A stretch of 64,000 nt of DNA from JBNRMR01 sp050942895. Its GTDB lineage: Bacteria; Bacillota; Clostridia; Christensenellales; UBA1750. The notes below the pieces were generated by a model, which had not been told where the DNA came from, did no database searches, and saw only the letters and a list, made by a program, of their open reading frames with translations. The stretch's first letter is position 1; each line of letters starts with the position of its first letter. A program made the translations under genes and the position numbers. This document shows positions 1 to 8,668 of this stretch, in pieces. The stretch covers positions 115,388 through 179,387 of the forward strand of contig JBMNOE010000005.1 of assembly GCA_050942895.1 (NCBI GenBank), written 5' to 3'.

Positions 1-169
1 GGACGAATTGCGCAAAATGGCGTATGATGATATTGAAATGGCATGTGAAAAAGCCACGGCGCTGACAATAGCGCATGTTGTAAACATTGGGGAGCCGCTA
101 CATCCCCAGACGGTGTTGACCTACAACAGTCTACTGATTATAAACAGGAGGAAAGTGAATGGAAAATAA
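1..169 (+). CDS. yqeK: YqeK-like HD-domain phosphohydrolase, C-terminal end
   Basis: An open frame runs from the window edge (frame starting at base 2) to TAA at 167-169, giving about 55 C-terminal residues. The tail has a helix followed by a conserved-looking stretch reading GEPLHPQTVLTYNSLL, which resembles the end of YqeK, the HD-domain Ap4A hydrolase encoded just upstream of rsfS in many Firmicutes. The stop lies inside the start of rsfS (11-bp overlap), so the two are probably translationally coupled. The HD motif lies outside the window, so the name rests on the tail sequence and on synteny. Confidence 0.7.
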   Translation, partial: DELRKMAYDDIEMACEKATALTIAHVVNIGEPLHPQTVLTYNSLLIINRRKVNGK

Positions 170-536
170 CATGGCAAGCGCAGTTTCTGAAAAAGGGCTT
201 GAGTACAGGATTGCGGAGATTCTGGACAGCAAAAAAGCCGGCGACATCACCATAGTGAGCGTCGGCCATCTGACTGTCATCGCCGAAAAGTTTGTGATTT
301 GTTCAGCCACATCCAACCTTCAAGTTCGCTCCCTTCGCGACGAGGTGGAGGAGCAGCTTAAAAAGCAGGGAGTTGAGCTGATAAGAAATGATGGCGACAG
401 GGATTCGCGCTGGGTGGTTTTGGACTATGGACATGTGATCGTCCACATCTTCCACAGCCAGGAGCGCGAGTTTTACAATATTGAGCGCCTGTGGGCTGAC
501 GGAAGCAACATCGAAAGATATTCCGCAGCGCAGTAA
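159..536 (+). CDS. rsfS: Ribosomal silencing factor RsfS
   Basis: This 125-residue protein has the RsfS/Iojap/YbeB fold signature. The visible core is an early KAGDITIVSV strand, then FVICSATSNLQVRSLRDEV, then the C-terminal stretch WVVLDYGHVIVHIFHSQERE ending in FYNIERLWADG. RsfS binds ribosomal protein uL14 on the large subunit and blocks subunit joining when nutrients are scarce. Length is typical of the family (about 110-125). The ATG at 159 follows AGGAGG at about 147-152. It overlaps the end of the yqeK-like gene, the usual Firmicutes order. Confidence 0.95.
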   Translation: MENNMASAVSEKGLEYRIAEILDSKKAGDITIVSVGHLTVIAEKFVICSATSNLQVRSLRDEVEEQLKKQGVELIRNDGDRDSRWVVLDYGHVIVHIFHSQEREFYNIERLWADGSNIERYSAAQ

Positions 537-569
537 GCTGCCGCGCAGTAAACTGCTGGCAAAAGTCGG

Positions 570-2033
570 TTAATACTGCCTGTATTCGCTGGAATAATTG
601 CGGACTTTTTTCCTGCTCTTTTTCTTGTTTTTGCCAAGGGATGATATGATTATTACCATTACTATAAGGACGATAATTGCTGCCGGGATCAATAAAAGAA
701 AGCCCAGCAGCTTTTTCTTGTTGCTGGTGGTGGGGGCAGTGTTGAAGTTTAGCGCTGATGAAACGCTGGTTGCGTCAGGGGTGGAGATGGGTTGCTGAGT
801 CAAAACGGCCTTCATGGCCACGTCGGATATCGCCACGAGCCTGACGCTGACGGGATCGGGCATGAAGGGTGCCTGGAATGTGAGGGTCGCCAGTTCGTCA
901 TTTGCCCGAAGCGGCGCGTTTATCTCCGGCTTTGAAGTGATGGTTATATATTCTTTCAGATTATTCTTAATGCTGCGGATGTTCTCCTCCGTGTCGAAAT
1001 AGCCCTCGAGCAGCGCCTTGTCATCGGGGTGGATGTCCAAGCTGATGAAGCCGTCCTTGGTGTCGCCGTCGGCAGCGCCAAGCACAAGAACCTTGTGGGG
1101 ATTATCTTCATACATGGAGATGACGTCCAAAGGCTGCGATGTGGCAAAGCCGTAGTCCATAAGCTTCTGGGTGTCCATCCATTTTCCGTCCTTTGTGGAA
1201 CCAAGGACCACGCTTATCAGGAGCATGCCGTCCTTTTCGGCGGCGCCAACGAAGCAATGCTGGGCGGCGTTTGTATAGCCGGTCTTTATGCCTACGCCGT
1301 ATTCATAGCTGAATGAGGAGTCTCCGCTGGAAAAAAGAAAGGCATTATTGTTTTTGACAGTTACATCGGTATCCCTCAGATCATTGGCGGGAAGCGTGTA
1401 TGAAAGGGTGGTGATTATCTTCCTGAAGGTGGAATTCTTCATGGCTTCCATGGCGATGAGTGAAAGATCCCGGGCGGTGGAATAATGGTTTGTGTCCGGA
1501 AGGCCGTTGGGGTTCACGAAATTCGTGTTTTCTGCCCCAAGGCGCACGGCCTTGGCGTTCATCATCTGGGCGAAGGTCTCCACAGAGCCGGCCACCTCCT
1601 CGGCCAGCACTATGGCGGCGTCGTTGGCGCTTTTGAGCATCAGGGCATGGAGAAGCTGCTCGATGGTATACTGCTCTTTATATTTCACAGGGATCCAGCT
1701 CGCTTCGGAGCGGGTGGAGTTTAGCGAGCAGGTAGTCAACGAACCGAGGCTGGTGTTTTCAAGGGCTAAAAGGGCAGTCATTATTTTGGTGGTGCTGGCA
1801 GGGTACATTTTTTTGTCCATATCCTTTGAAAAGAGCACTCTGCCTGTTTTGCCGTCGATGAGCACGGCTGCCTGGGCATATAAATTTGATTCGCTTAAAT
1901 GCTCGGGAAAGTTTTTATCGTATGATGAAATGCTGGACTCGGGATTCGCTCTTGACGCCGCCTGTGAGTGCGCCAAGGGAACAAATGCTAAAATTATTAT
2001 TAACATTAGTGATATGTACCGTTTAAAATTCAT
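570..2033 (-). CDS. dacF: D-alanyl-D-alanine carboxypeptidase, DacF type
   Basis: A 487-residue serine D,D-carboxypeptidase (peptidase S11, low-molecular-weight PBP) that trims the terminal D-Ala from peptidoglycan stem peptides. The N-terminus has a signal peptide (hydrophobic residues about 8-20, then AHSQAA). The three active-site motifs are visible: SxxK as STTK at residues 80-83, SxN in LKSANDAA, and KTG in KTGYTNAA. A PBP5-type beta-rich C-terminal domain follows, then a transmembrane helix near residue 455 and a basic tail, so the enzyme should be anchored outside the membrane. AGGAG lies 7 nt before the ATG. It is divergent from the response regulator at 2253. I chose dacF over dacA because of the sporulation context; that part is inference. 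Confidence 0.9.
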   Translation of the reverse strand: MNFKRYISLMLIIILAFVPLAHSQAASRANPESSISSYDKNFPEHLSESNLYAQAAVLIDGKTGRVLFSKDMDKKMYPASTTKIMTALLALENTSLGSLTTCSLNSTRSEASWIPVKYKEQYTIEQLLHALMLKSANDAAIVLAEEVAGSVETFAQMMNAKAVRLGAENTNFVNPNGLPDTNHYSTARDLSLIAMEAMKNSTFRKIITTLSYTLPANDLRDTDVTVKNNNAFLFSSGDSSFSYEYGVGIKTGYTNAAQHCFVGAAEKDGMLLISVVLGSTKDGKWMDTQKLMDYGFATSQPLDVISMYEDNPHKVLVLGAADGDTKDGFISLDIHPDDKALLEGYFDTEENIRSIKNNLKEYITITSKPEINAPLRANDELATLTFQAPFMPDPVSVRLVAISDVAMKAVLTQQPISTPDATSVSSALNFNTAPTTSNKKKLLGFLLLIPAAIIVLIVMVIIISSLGKNKKKSRKKVRNYSSEYRQY

Positions 2034-2185
2034 TTTAATGCTCCTGATATTTAAGGACGCGTGCCTTAGATGCCATCATATTCATATTCGATATCAATTT
2101 TATCATTTTTTTTCGTTTTTGTATATATCTTTTTTTCTGTAACATTTTGCATCATCTTTGCTTCATTATTAAAAAAGCAATTTTC

Positions 2186-2214
2186 TTGACTAAATATGCT
2201 CACGCCCTTATAAT
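2186..2214 (+). promoter_or_regulatory. Sigma-A promoter of the two-component/GerMN operon
   Basis: TTGACT at 2186-2191 and TATAAT at 2209-2214 are separated by exactly 17 bp, close to the housekeeping consensus. They lie 39 bp upstream of the response regulator start. The AT-rich stretch 2040-2180 also serves the divergent carboxypeptidase gene, for which I see no clear promoter. Confidence 0.75.
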
Positions 2215-2252
2215 AAAGCTATATAGGGAAACGAACGAAAGGAGCAGCCGCG

Positions 2253-2957
2253 ATGCCGATTAAAATACTTATTGTTGACGACGAACCTTCAATTGTAAAG
2301 GGCTTAAAATTCAGCCTTGAGAAGGACGGCTACCAGACTCAAGCGGCCTATGATGGCCAGGAGGCCTTGGAGCTTTTTTCGAAGAACCAGTTCGATCTTA
2401 TCCTCCTTGACGTTATGCTTCCCAAGATGGACGGCATTGAGGTCTGCCAGCGCATCCGTGAAACCTCCGAAGTGCCCATAATAATGCTCACCGCCAAGGG
2501 CGACGATATGGACAAGATATTGGGCCTGGAATACGGTGCGGATGATTATATGACAAAGCCTTTCAACATACTGGAGGTTAAAGCGCGCATAAAGACCGTC
2601 CTTCGAAGGACGGCCGCCCAGGGGGACACTGCCCAGGAAAGCTCCGCTCAGAGCAATGTCGTCACCGTGGGTGATATCTCCGTGGACATGGACAAGCGCA
2701 AGGTCACTGCATATGGCGAGGTTGTGAGCCTTACGGCCAAGGAGTTCGACCTGCTTCAGCTTTTCATCACCAACAGGGGCAAGGTGTTCAGCCGCGATTC
2801 GCTGCTTGACATACTCTGGAAGTCGGACTTTTCCGGGGACGCCCGCACTGTGGACGTGCATATCCGCCGGCTGAGAGAGAAGATAGAGAAAAACTCCGCG
2901 CAGCCGGAATATATCTGCACAAGCTGGGGAGTGGGTTATTATTTCGTTGATAAGTAA
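2253..2957 (+). CDS. OmpR/PhoB-family response regulator
   Basis: 234 residues: an N-terminal receiver domain with acidic residues D9-D10, phosphoacceptor D53 in the LLDVML strand, and the conserved Lys in MTKPF; then a C-terminal winged helix with VVSLTAKEFDLLQLF and the DNA-contacting helix DARTVDVHIRRLREKI. AAGGAG precedes the ATG by 8 nt. It is the first gene of an operon with its histidine kinase and two GerMN-domain proteins. It is related to the WalR/PhoP/ResD group but I cannot assign an ortholog. Confidence 0.93.
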   Translation: MPIKILIVDDEPSIVKGLKFSLEKDGYQTQAAYDGQEALELFSKNQFDLILLDVMLPKMDGIEVCQRIRETSEVPIIMLTAKGDDMDKILGLEYGADDYMTKPFNILEVKARIKTVLRRTAAQGDTAQESSAQSNVVTVGDISVDMDKRKVTAYGEVVSLTAKEFDLLQLFITNRGKVFSRDSLLDILWKSDFSGDARTVDVHIRRLREKIEKNSAQPEYICTSWGVGYYFVDK

Positions 2958-4395
2958 TAATCAGCCAATTTTTTCAATACGCTGGAAAATCGTTCTGCTA
3001 TACCTGCTATTGCTTCTGATTGTTTTCGTGGCGATAGCAGTTGTTGTAGTACGCATTAACGGCGGTTTTTTGGTTGATCAGCGCTCCAGCGACGAGATGA
3101 ACATAACCGATACATTGGCCCTTAAGACCGCTTCGCTGCTGAGCAGCTCACAGACAAAGGAGCTGTACGATCTTTGCGTTAGCGAAAGCAAGCAAAGCGG
3201 CGGGCGGATTTTGATAATGTCAAAGACGGGCACGGTGATCGTGGACAGCCACTCCGAGCTTAACGGCAGGATGGTAATGACCGCGGAGATAGACGATATA
3301 TTAAACCGGCGGATGGACCGCTCATACGGCTTTCACAGGCTGGGCGATGAGGACGGTCAGGAGTGGGTGGGCTATTATGCCTCAGCCATAATATATGACG
3401 GCGCGATTATCGGCATATTCCTTCGCTCCAACTCCATAATGGATCTGGTGCAGCAGCTTGATTCCCTCCAGATGACCATACAGGTTTATTTTTTTGCTCT
3501 GCTGATAGTCGTCATTCTGCTGGGATTCTTCATATCGGATCTTGTCACAAGGCCCATAAACAGGCTGCAAAGCGTGATGCTGAAAGCCTCCAGGGGCATT
3601 TTCAGCGAGCGCGCCCCTGTCACGGGAAACGATGAGGTTTCAGAGCTTTCCCGCACATTTAACATGATGAGCGAAAAAATTGAAAACCTGGACAACACAA
3701 GGAACCGCTTCATATCAAACGCCTCCCACGAACTGAAAACGCCTTTGTCGGCAATAAAGGTGCTGGTTGAAAGCATACTTTTACAGGGCGACGATGAGAT
3801 CGACCCGGAGATGGTGCGGGATTTCCTGGGCGATGTCAACAACGAGGTGGACAGGCTTTCCCATATCGTGGGCGATCTTTTAACCCTTGTTCAGATGGAC
3901 AGCAGCGAGATAAGGCTTATTCTTAAAGACGCTTCCCTTGCGGAGACAGTGCGCGAGACATTGAGAAGGCTTAGCCCCATCGCCAAGCACAAGGGCGTTT
4001 CCATTGATCTTAATGTGCAGGAGGATTCCGCTGTCAAGATAGACATAGTCAGGTTTTCCCAGATAATATACAATCTTGTGGACAACAGCATAAAATATTC
4101 GCGGGAAAACGGCGGCGTTAAGGTGGAAATACTGAGGACGGACACCGAGGCGGTGGTCAGGGTGAGCGACGACGGCATCGGCATACCGCCGGCGGATATC
4201 CCCCATCTGTTCGACCGCTTCTACAGGGTGGACAAAGCCCGCTCAAGGGAAACGGGTGGCACCGGATTGGGCCTTTCAATAGTGCGAGAGGTGATCAACA
4301 TGCACCATGGTGACATTTCCGTTGAAAGCCAGGAGGATGTGGGAACCACCTTTGTAGTGAGGCTGCCGCTGCCCGAGGAGGATATAATCATATGA
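2947..4395 (+). CDS. Membrane sensor histidine kinase
   Basis: 482 residues. Topology: TM helix at about 13-35, an extracytoplasmic sensor of about 140 residues, a second TM helix (VYFFALLIVVILLGFFI), then HAMP, the dimerisation/phosphoacceptor box ASHELKTPLSAIKVL, and an HATPase_c domain with the N box (NLVDNSIKYS), the G1 box DDGIGIPP and the G2 box GTGLGLSI. The best start is TTG at 2947, inside the end of the response regulator (11-bp overlap), because no ATG or GTG lies ahead of the first TM helix. Together with the upstream regulator it forms a two-component pair. The signal sensed is unknown. Confidence 0.92.
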   Translation: MISNNQPIFSIRWKIVLLYLLLLLIVFVAIAVVVVRINGGFLVDQRSSDEMNITDTLALKTASLLSSSQTKELYDLCVSESKQSGGRILIMSKTGTVIVDSHSELNGRMVMTAEIDDILNRRMDRSYGFHRLGDEDGQEWVGYYASAIIYDGAIIGIFLRSNSIMDLVQQLDSLQMTIQVYFFALLIVVILLGFFISDLVTRPINRLQSVMLKASRGIFSERAPVTGNDEVSELSRTFNMMSEKIENLDNTRNRFISNASHELKTPLSAIKVLVESILLQGDDEIDPEMVRDFLGDVNNEVDRLSHIVGDLLTLVQMDSSEIRLILKDASLAETVRETLRRLSPIAKHKGVSIDLNVQEDSAVKIDIVRFSQIIYNLVDNSIKYSRENGGVKVEILRTDTEAVVRVSDDGIGIPPADIPHLFDRFYRVDKARSRETGGTGLGLSIVREVINMHHGDISVESQEDVGTTFVVRLPLPEEDIII

Positions 4396-5423
4396 TTGAA
4401 AGCTTCTATTTTAAGCGAAACAAAAAGCCGAGAATTGCCTTGACGGCGCTGCTCCTGTGCGCATTGATTGTGCTTATAAGCGGCTGCACAAGCGGCTTTC
4501 TTTCCCCGGTGACGGAGCGCCAAAGCGTTTTTGACTCGGACTATATAGTCGACATTTCGCCAAATGTTTTGACCGACACCTTTGAAACCGGCGTTAAAAC
4601 CATCTATTACCGTATAAACGGTGAGCTTTTGCTGGCGCCGGTGCTGGTGCAATACAGCCTGCCGGTGGACAAGTCAAAGGAGGAGCAGCTGATCGAGGCC
4701 TTGATATCAGGCCCTCCGGTCGATAAGCATGAGCTGATGGCCGCCATTCCTGCGGACACGCAGCTTGTTTCTCTCCAGTCCAGGGACGGCTATCTTGAAA
4801 TTACCCTGAGCAATGAGTTCTTGAGCGTCGGCGAAGACGTTCCGGCCAACTGGGAAAGCAACCCCGTATGGTCAAAGGAAGTGATGGACCGGCGGCGTAT
4901 GGCCACTTACAGCATTATAAACAGCATAACGGAGCTGGGCGAATACAGCCGCGTGCTCATACTGATCGATGTAAACGGCGATGGGAACGGTCAACGGGTA
5001 AACCGCTCACAGTTTGGGCTGCCCTCAGGCGAGGAGGACGCCCCAATCGAACCCCTCAGGCGTGATCCGACCTTGATATTAAGCCCCCAAAGGGCCTGCG
5101 AGAAGGTGCTTGATGCAATAATCACCCAGAGGATAGACTCGGTGATGCAGTTCATCTATTTTGGCGATGAAGGCGTGCCTTCGGCTCAGGCCGTTGCCGA
5201 AGTCCTTTACTCGCCGGGCCTTTCATCCTATGATCTTTCAGCCTATGGCGATGCAATCGTCCGGCTGGACGGTCAGCAGGCGGTTTTGAGCGTGGATTTC
5301 ATTTCCGCATCCTACGGGACGGGCAACAGGAGCGAGCATTACGCCTACCCTCTTGTGGCAAGGCTGGTGGACAATATCTGGCGGATTGAGTATAATTCAC
5401 TGAAGGAAATGATGGAAGATTGA
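4392..5423 (+). CDS. GerMN-domain lipoprotein
   Basis: 343 residues. The N-terminus carries a type II signal peptide with lipobox LISGC (Cys at about 34), so the mature protein should be lipid-anchored on the outer face of the membrane. The segment from about 65 to 205 has the GerMN pattern: KTIYYRINGELLLAPV, then QLIEALISGPP, and ILIDVNGDGNGQRVNRS near its end. GerMN is the domain of the spore germination protein GerM. The C-terminal 120 residues are unassigned. Its ATG overlaps the kinase stop as ATGA, so it is co-translated with the two-component system. Confidence 0.82.
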   Translation: MIESFYFKRNKKPRIALTALLLCALIVLISGCTSGFLSPVTERQSVFDSDYIVDISPNVLTDTFETGVKTIYYRINGELLLAPVLVQYSLPVDKSKEEQLIEALISGPPVDKHELMAAIPADTQLVSLQSRDGYLEITLSNEFLSVGEDVPANWESNPVWSKEVMDRRRMATYSIINSITELGEYSRVLILIDVNGDGNGQRVNRSQFGLPSGEEDAPIEPLRRDPTLILSPQRACEKVLDAIITQRIDSVMQFIYFGDEGVPSAQAVAEVLYSPGLSSYDLSAYGDAIVRLDGQQAVLSVDFISASYGTGNRSEHYAYPLVARLVDNIWRIEYNSLKEMMED

Positions 5424-5427
5424 TAGC

Positions 5428-6921
5428 ATGAATAGTAAGTGGGCCAGGTATATAAGGATTATTCTGCTGATGGGCGTGATAGCGGCGGCCGTGTTTTTAA
5501 TAATGCCCGCAGGAACCCCGCAGGGGCCTGATGAAGCCATAGAAAAAGACGGGGGAAACGTCCAAAGCTATGTCTACACCCCCGTTGCGATAGACAATGC
5601 CCAATATGAGGAGTCTGTCACCGAGGAGACTGTGGCCTTATACCTGCCCTCACAGGACTTTTCCTCGGCCAGCACATATGTGCAGACCATTTACCTGAGC
5701 CAATATGAAACGCTGCACGAGGGCGCTGTGAAGGAAATCCTAAGAGGAATACGCAGCATTGACAGCGATTCTTCTCCAATTAACTTATATCTTCTGTCGT
5801 TTGTTAAGACGGACAGCATAATCAGCGTGAACCTCTCCGGCAACACGGACATTTCTGATATCCAGCTTTTCGCGGTGGCCTATTGCATAACAAATACCCT
5901 TACAGAGTTCGCCGATGTGAGCCATGTGAACATTTTGATGGACGATAAGGCCATCAGCATAAACGGCATACCATATGGCGCTCTGTCCTACTTTGAAAAT
6001 TCGCTGCAGATAGAGTTTTGGCAGCTTTCAAACAAAGTTCAGGCTCTTTTGACCCAGTCGGACATCGCCCCATCGTTTAATCTGCCGGTGTCCCTCTATT
6101 ATGGGGCTTCGCCTTCGCTGCTTGTGGGGGAGGTGAGGGATATCGCCTGCTATGCGGACACGGTGAAGATGGTGCCGTACATGATCGAGGAGCTGGCAAA
6201 AGGCCCTCGGGACGCCAGCAGGGCTCAGCGGCTTCTGCCCGCCGAGGCAAGGCTCTATTCCCTTGATATCGACGAGAATGAATCCGGCGCCCTTAGCATA
6301 AGGATGAGTATCAGCGGCGCCGTCAGCAGCCATTTTGCGCGAAGCAGGATCGAGCCGCGGGTGGCGGTGGCGGCCATCGCAATGTCTCTTTTCGATTTTT
6401 ACCCCAATGTGGATGATGTGTCAATATACTTCACAGACGGCCTTCAAAGCGAATATTCGGGAATAACCAGGCCCGGCTGCGAGCTGCTCTTGGGCAGCAC
6501 TATAACGGTTTATTATCCATATGCGGAGGGGGGCATGGCGCTTCCCGTTGAAAAGACAGTGCCTTCCTACACCCTTTCGATGCCCGACACGCTGCTTGGT
6601 GAAATGCTTTCCCAGCCCTCCGGCCTGGATGTGAGCGGCATATTTCCCCCCAATACGGACGCTTCTGATATAATGAGCATCAGCCAGCAGGAGGGCGTGG
6701 CCCATGTGAATGTATCTGAAAGGTTTTTGCGGGAGCTTAGGAACACCAGCGCGGAGACGGAAAAGACTATTATTTACTGTATAGTGAACACCATCTGTGA
6801 CAATAAAAAGGCAAAGCAAGTACTATTCATGGCTGAGGGCTTTGCGGGAGATAATCCGCCCGGCAGAATAAATTTAAGCGAGCCCCTCTATTATAACCCG
6901 GGCATTATAATCAAGCAGTAA
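5428..6921 (+). CDS. Membrane-anchored protein with two GerMN domains
   Basis: 497 residues with one N-terminal membrane anchor (about 9-26) and no lipobox Cys. Two copies of the GerMN pattern can be read: the first at about 55-185 (VALYLPSQ ... VKEILRGIRS ... ISVNLSGN ... VNILMDDKAI), the second at about 215-345 (VSLYYGAS ... MIEELAKGPR ... DVSIYFTDGL). A C-terminal part repeats the theme less clearly (TIIYCIVNTICDN). GGAAG lies 9 nt before the ATG, and only 4 nt separate it from the preceding lipoprotein. GerM is known from spore morphogenesis and germination in Bacillus; a role for this pair in envelope sensing with the adjacent kinase is inference. Confidence 0.8.
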   Translation: MNSKWARYIRIILLMGVIAAAVFLIMPAGTPQGPDEAIEKDGGNVQSYVYTPVAIDNAQYEESVTEETVALYLPSQDFSSASTYVQTIYLSQYETLHEGAVKEILRGIRSIDSDSSPINLYLLSFVKTDSIISVNLSGNTDISDIQLFAVAYCITNTLTEFADVSHVNILMDDKAISINGIPYGALSYFENSLQIEFWQLSNKVQALLTQSDIAPSFNLPVSLYYGASPSLLVGEVRDIACYADTVKMVPYMIEELAKGPRDASRAQRLLPAEARLYSLDIDENESGALSIRMSISGAVSSHFARSRIEPRVAVAAIAMSLFDFYPNVDDVSIYFTDGLQSEYSGITRPGCELLLGSTITVYYPYAEGGMALPVEKTVPSYTLSMPDTLLGEMLSQPSGLDVSGIFPPNTDASDIMSISQQEGVAHVNVSERFLRELRNTSAETEKTIIYCIVNTICDNKKAKQVLFMAEGFAGDNPPGRINLSEPLYYNPGIIIKQ

Positions 6922-6945
6922 GGAAAAGGAAGAAAGAGGCGGAAA

Positions 6946-7449
6946 ATGAATGTTAGCTCGAAGACGAAGAATTTGACCCTGGCGGGGATTTTTGCGGCGC
7001 TTATAACGCTTTTTATATGGTTTGTGAAGATCCCTATACCTGCCACCAACGGGTATGTCCATCTGGGGGATTCGCTGATATACATGGCGGTATATTTGCT
7101 TCCAGCGCCATATGCCGTCGCGGCGGCGGCCATCGGCGGGGCGGCGGCGGATCTTTGCGTGGGCGCGGTTTCATATGTGCTGCCAACGGCTGTCATAAAG
7201 GCGCTGATGGCCTTTTTTGCTTCCCTTTTCTTTCGCGGGGAAAAGACAAGGCCGCTCCAGTTTGCATTTGCATTTGCATTGGGAGCGGCGGTCACTGTCG
7301 GCGGGTATTTTGCTTTCGAGTGGGCATATTGGGGCCTGAGCTATGCGGTCACCGGCCTTCTGTGGAACATTGTGCAGGCGCTGAGCGCCGCTGTTTTGAC
7401 ATTGCCCTTCGTTAAAGCCACAAGGAGCATCCTTAAAAGGAGCGCTTAA
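6946..7449 (+). CDS. ECF transporter S component (vitamin uptake, HmpT/ThiW-like)
   Basis: A 167-residue integral membrane protein with five or six TM helices, the size and layout of energy-coupling-factor substrate-binding subunits. The opening LTLAGIFAALITLFIWFVKIPIPATNGYVHLGDSLIYMAVYLL has the typical helix 1, the P-rich loop and the HLGD segment of this superfamily, and resembles predicted hydroxymethylpyrimidine, thiamine or pyridoxine precursor binders. Substrate cannot be told from sequence alone. No EcfA/EcfT genes are nearby, so it probably uses a shared ECF module. It starts 25 nt after the GerMN gene and is last in that plus-strand run. Confidence 0.75.
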   Translation: MNVSSKTKNLTLAGIFAALITLFIWFVKIPIPATNGYVHLGDSLIYMAVYLLPAPYAVAAAAIGGAAADLCVGAVSYVLPTAVIKALMAFFASLFFRGEKTRPLQFAFAFALGAAVTVGGYFAFEWAYWGLSYAVTGLLWNIVQALSAAVLTLPFVKATRSILKRSA

Positions 7450-7470
7450 TTGGCTTAGGCCTTATATCTT

Positions 7471-8238
7471 TCATCTTTCCAAAAGCATTTTCATCAGCCT
7501 TATGGAGTTTTCGCCCTCGCCGGAGGACAGAAGCTCCATTTTTCCTTTGCCATTTTCCTTTAAAAGCCCATTTTCGGCCAGAACGTTTTTTAGATGTCGG
7601 ATGGTGCCTGCCGCGCCGTCGATTATCTGCACATCGGGGCCCGCCACTCTGGCGATCTCATCCTTTATGAAGGGGTAGTGGGTGCAGCCCAGCACGATGA
7701 AATCCGTCTTCTTTTCAAGGCTCCTGCCCAAAATGCCCTGAAGAAGCTCTCTAATTTCTTCTCCTTCGAATATCCCTGACTCTATCAGCTCCACCAAGCC
7801 GTTTCCTGCGACGCAGACCGCGTCCTTGCCGTATTTCCCCATCAGCACGCGAAACTTCTCTTGATTCAGCGTGGCATTTGTGGCCATGACAATTATCTGC
7901 CCGCCCCTGCGGCTTTCATAGGCGGGCTTGAGCGCCGGCTCGATGCCTATCACGGGGATGCTCAGCCTCTCGCGCAAATGCGCCGCCGCTGCGCTGGTGG
8001 CTGTGTTGCAGGCCAGCACAAGAGCCTTGATATTTCTTGAAAGCAGAATATCGACGGAATTCAAGGTCAGGCGCAATATCTCGTCCTCGGTTTTCGGGCC
8101 GTATGGCGCATTTTTGTTGTCTCCGTAATATATCAGATGCTCTGATGGCAGGAGCTTTGCGGCCTCCTTCAAAAGGCTTAAGCCGCCCAGGCCTGAATCA
8201 AAAAAGCCAATTGGATTATTGACGTTAATATCGCTCAT
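7471..8238 (-). CDS. murI: Glutamate racemase
   Basis: Makes D-glutamate for peptidoglycan from L-glutamate, without cofactor, in the cytosol. Visible family motifs are PIGFFDSGLGGLSLL at the N-terminus (catalytic Asp), ALVLACNTATSAA (first catalytic Cys) and FIVLGCTHYPFI (second catalytic Cys). The preferred ATG at 8238 gives 255 residues, the usual length, and has AGGAG 9 nt upstream; an in-frame extension to 8298 has no such site. It is convergent with the ECF gene. Confidence 0.95.
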   Translation of the reverse strand: MSDINVNNPIGFFDSGLGGLSLLKEAAKLLPSEHLIYYGDNKNAPYGPKTEDEILRLTLNSVDILLSRNIKALVLACNTATSAAAAHLRERLSIPVIGIEPALKPAYESRRGGQIIVMATNATLNQEKFRVLMGKYGKDAVCVAGNGLVELIESGIFEGEEIRELLQGILGRSLEKKTDFIVLGCTHYPFIKDEIARVAGPDVQIIDGAAGTIRHLKNVLAENGLLKENGKGKMELLSSGEGENSIRLMKMLLER

Positions 8239-8376
8239 AGTGAACATCTCCTGACGCATATACATGACAAGTATAGCATAGCTCAGGGCCGAAATCAAAA
8301 GGTTTGGTGATTAAACCGAACAGCAAGACGGTATAAATCGATATAAATATGAGGGCCTTTGGGGGCTTTGGGAATA

Positions 8377-8646
8377 ATGGGGATGAAGAGGGATAAGATA
8401 ATTGAAGAAATGCTTCCACGGGTAAAGGATGTTGATGGGATGAAAAATGTGATTCCTCTCTCGCAGCTAAAAATTGACTATAACGCGGAGCTGCGGCTTT
8501 TGGAAAAAATGGTGGGCGAAGCCATGGCCAGGGACGAAATCATAACCAGCAGGGAGATCATTTTGCAGTCCAGAAGGGTGGACTCGCTATTGTTGAGGCT
8601 GATCGAGGAGGAGGGAACCCTTAAAACGAGGAGAAGGGAAAAGTAG
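8377..8646 (+). CDS. Spo0E-like aspartyl-phosphate phosphatase
   Basis: A small helical protein of about 90 residues. The C-terminal half reads as two helices, YNAELRLLEKMVGEAM and ILQSRRVDSLLLRLIEEE, linked by a short DEIITSRE turn. This matches the Spo0E family pattern, whose hallmark is SQxLD followed by a hydrophobic helix; here the motif is SRRVD. Spo0E proteins dephosphorylate Spo0A-P and delay sporulation, and a spo0A gene is present at 61138. The start is uncertain: TTG 8359, ATG 8377 or ATG 8383 are possible, none with a strong ribosome site. The Gln-to-Arg change in the motif makes this a medium-confidence call. Confidence 0.55.
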   Translation: MGMKRDKIIEEMLPRVKDVDGMKNVIPLSQLKIDYNAELRLLEKMVGEAMARDEIITSREIILQSRRVDSLLLRLIEEEGTLKTRRREK

Positions 8647-8668
8647 AAGCGATCTGCCAAGTTTTTTA

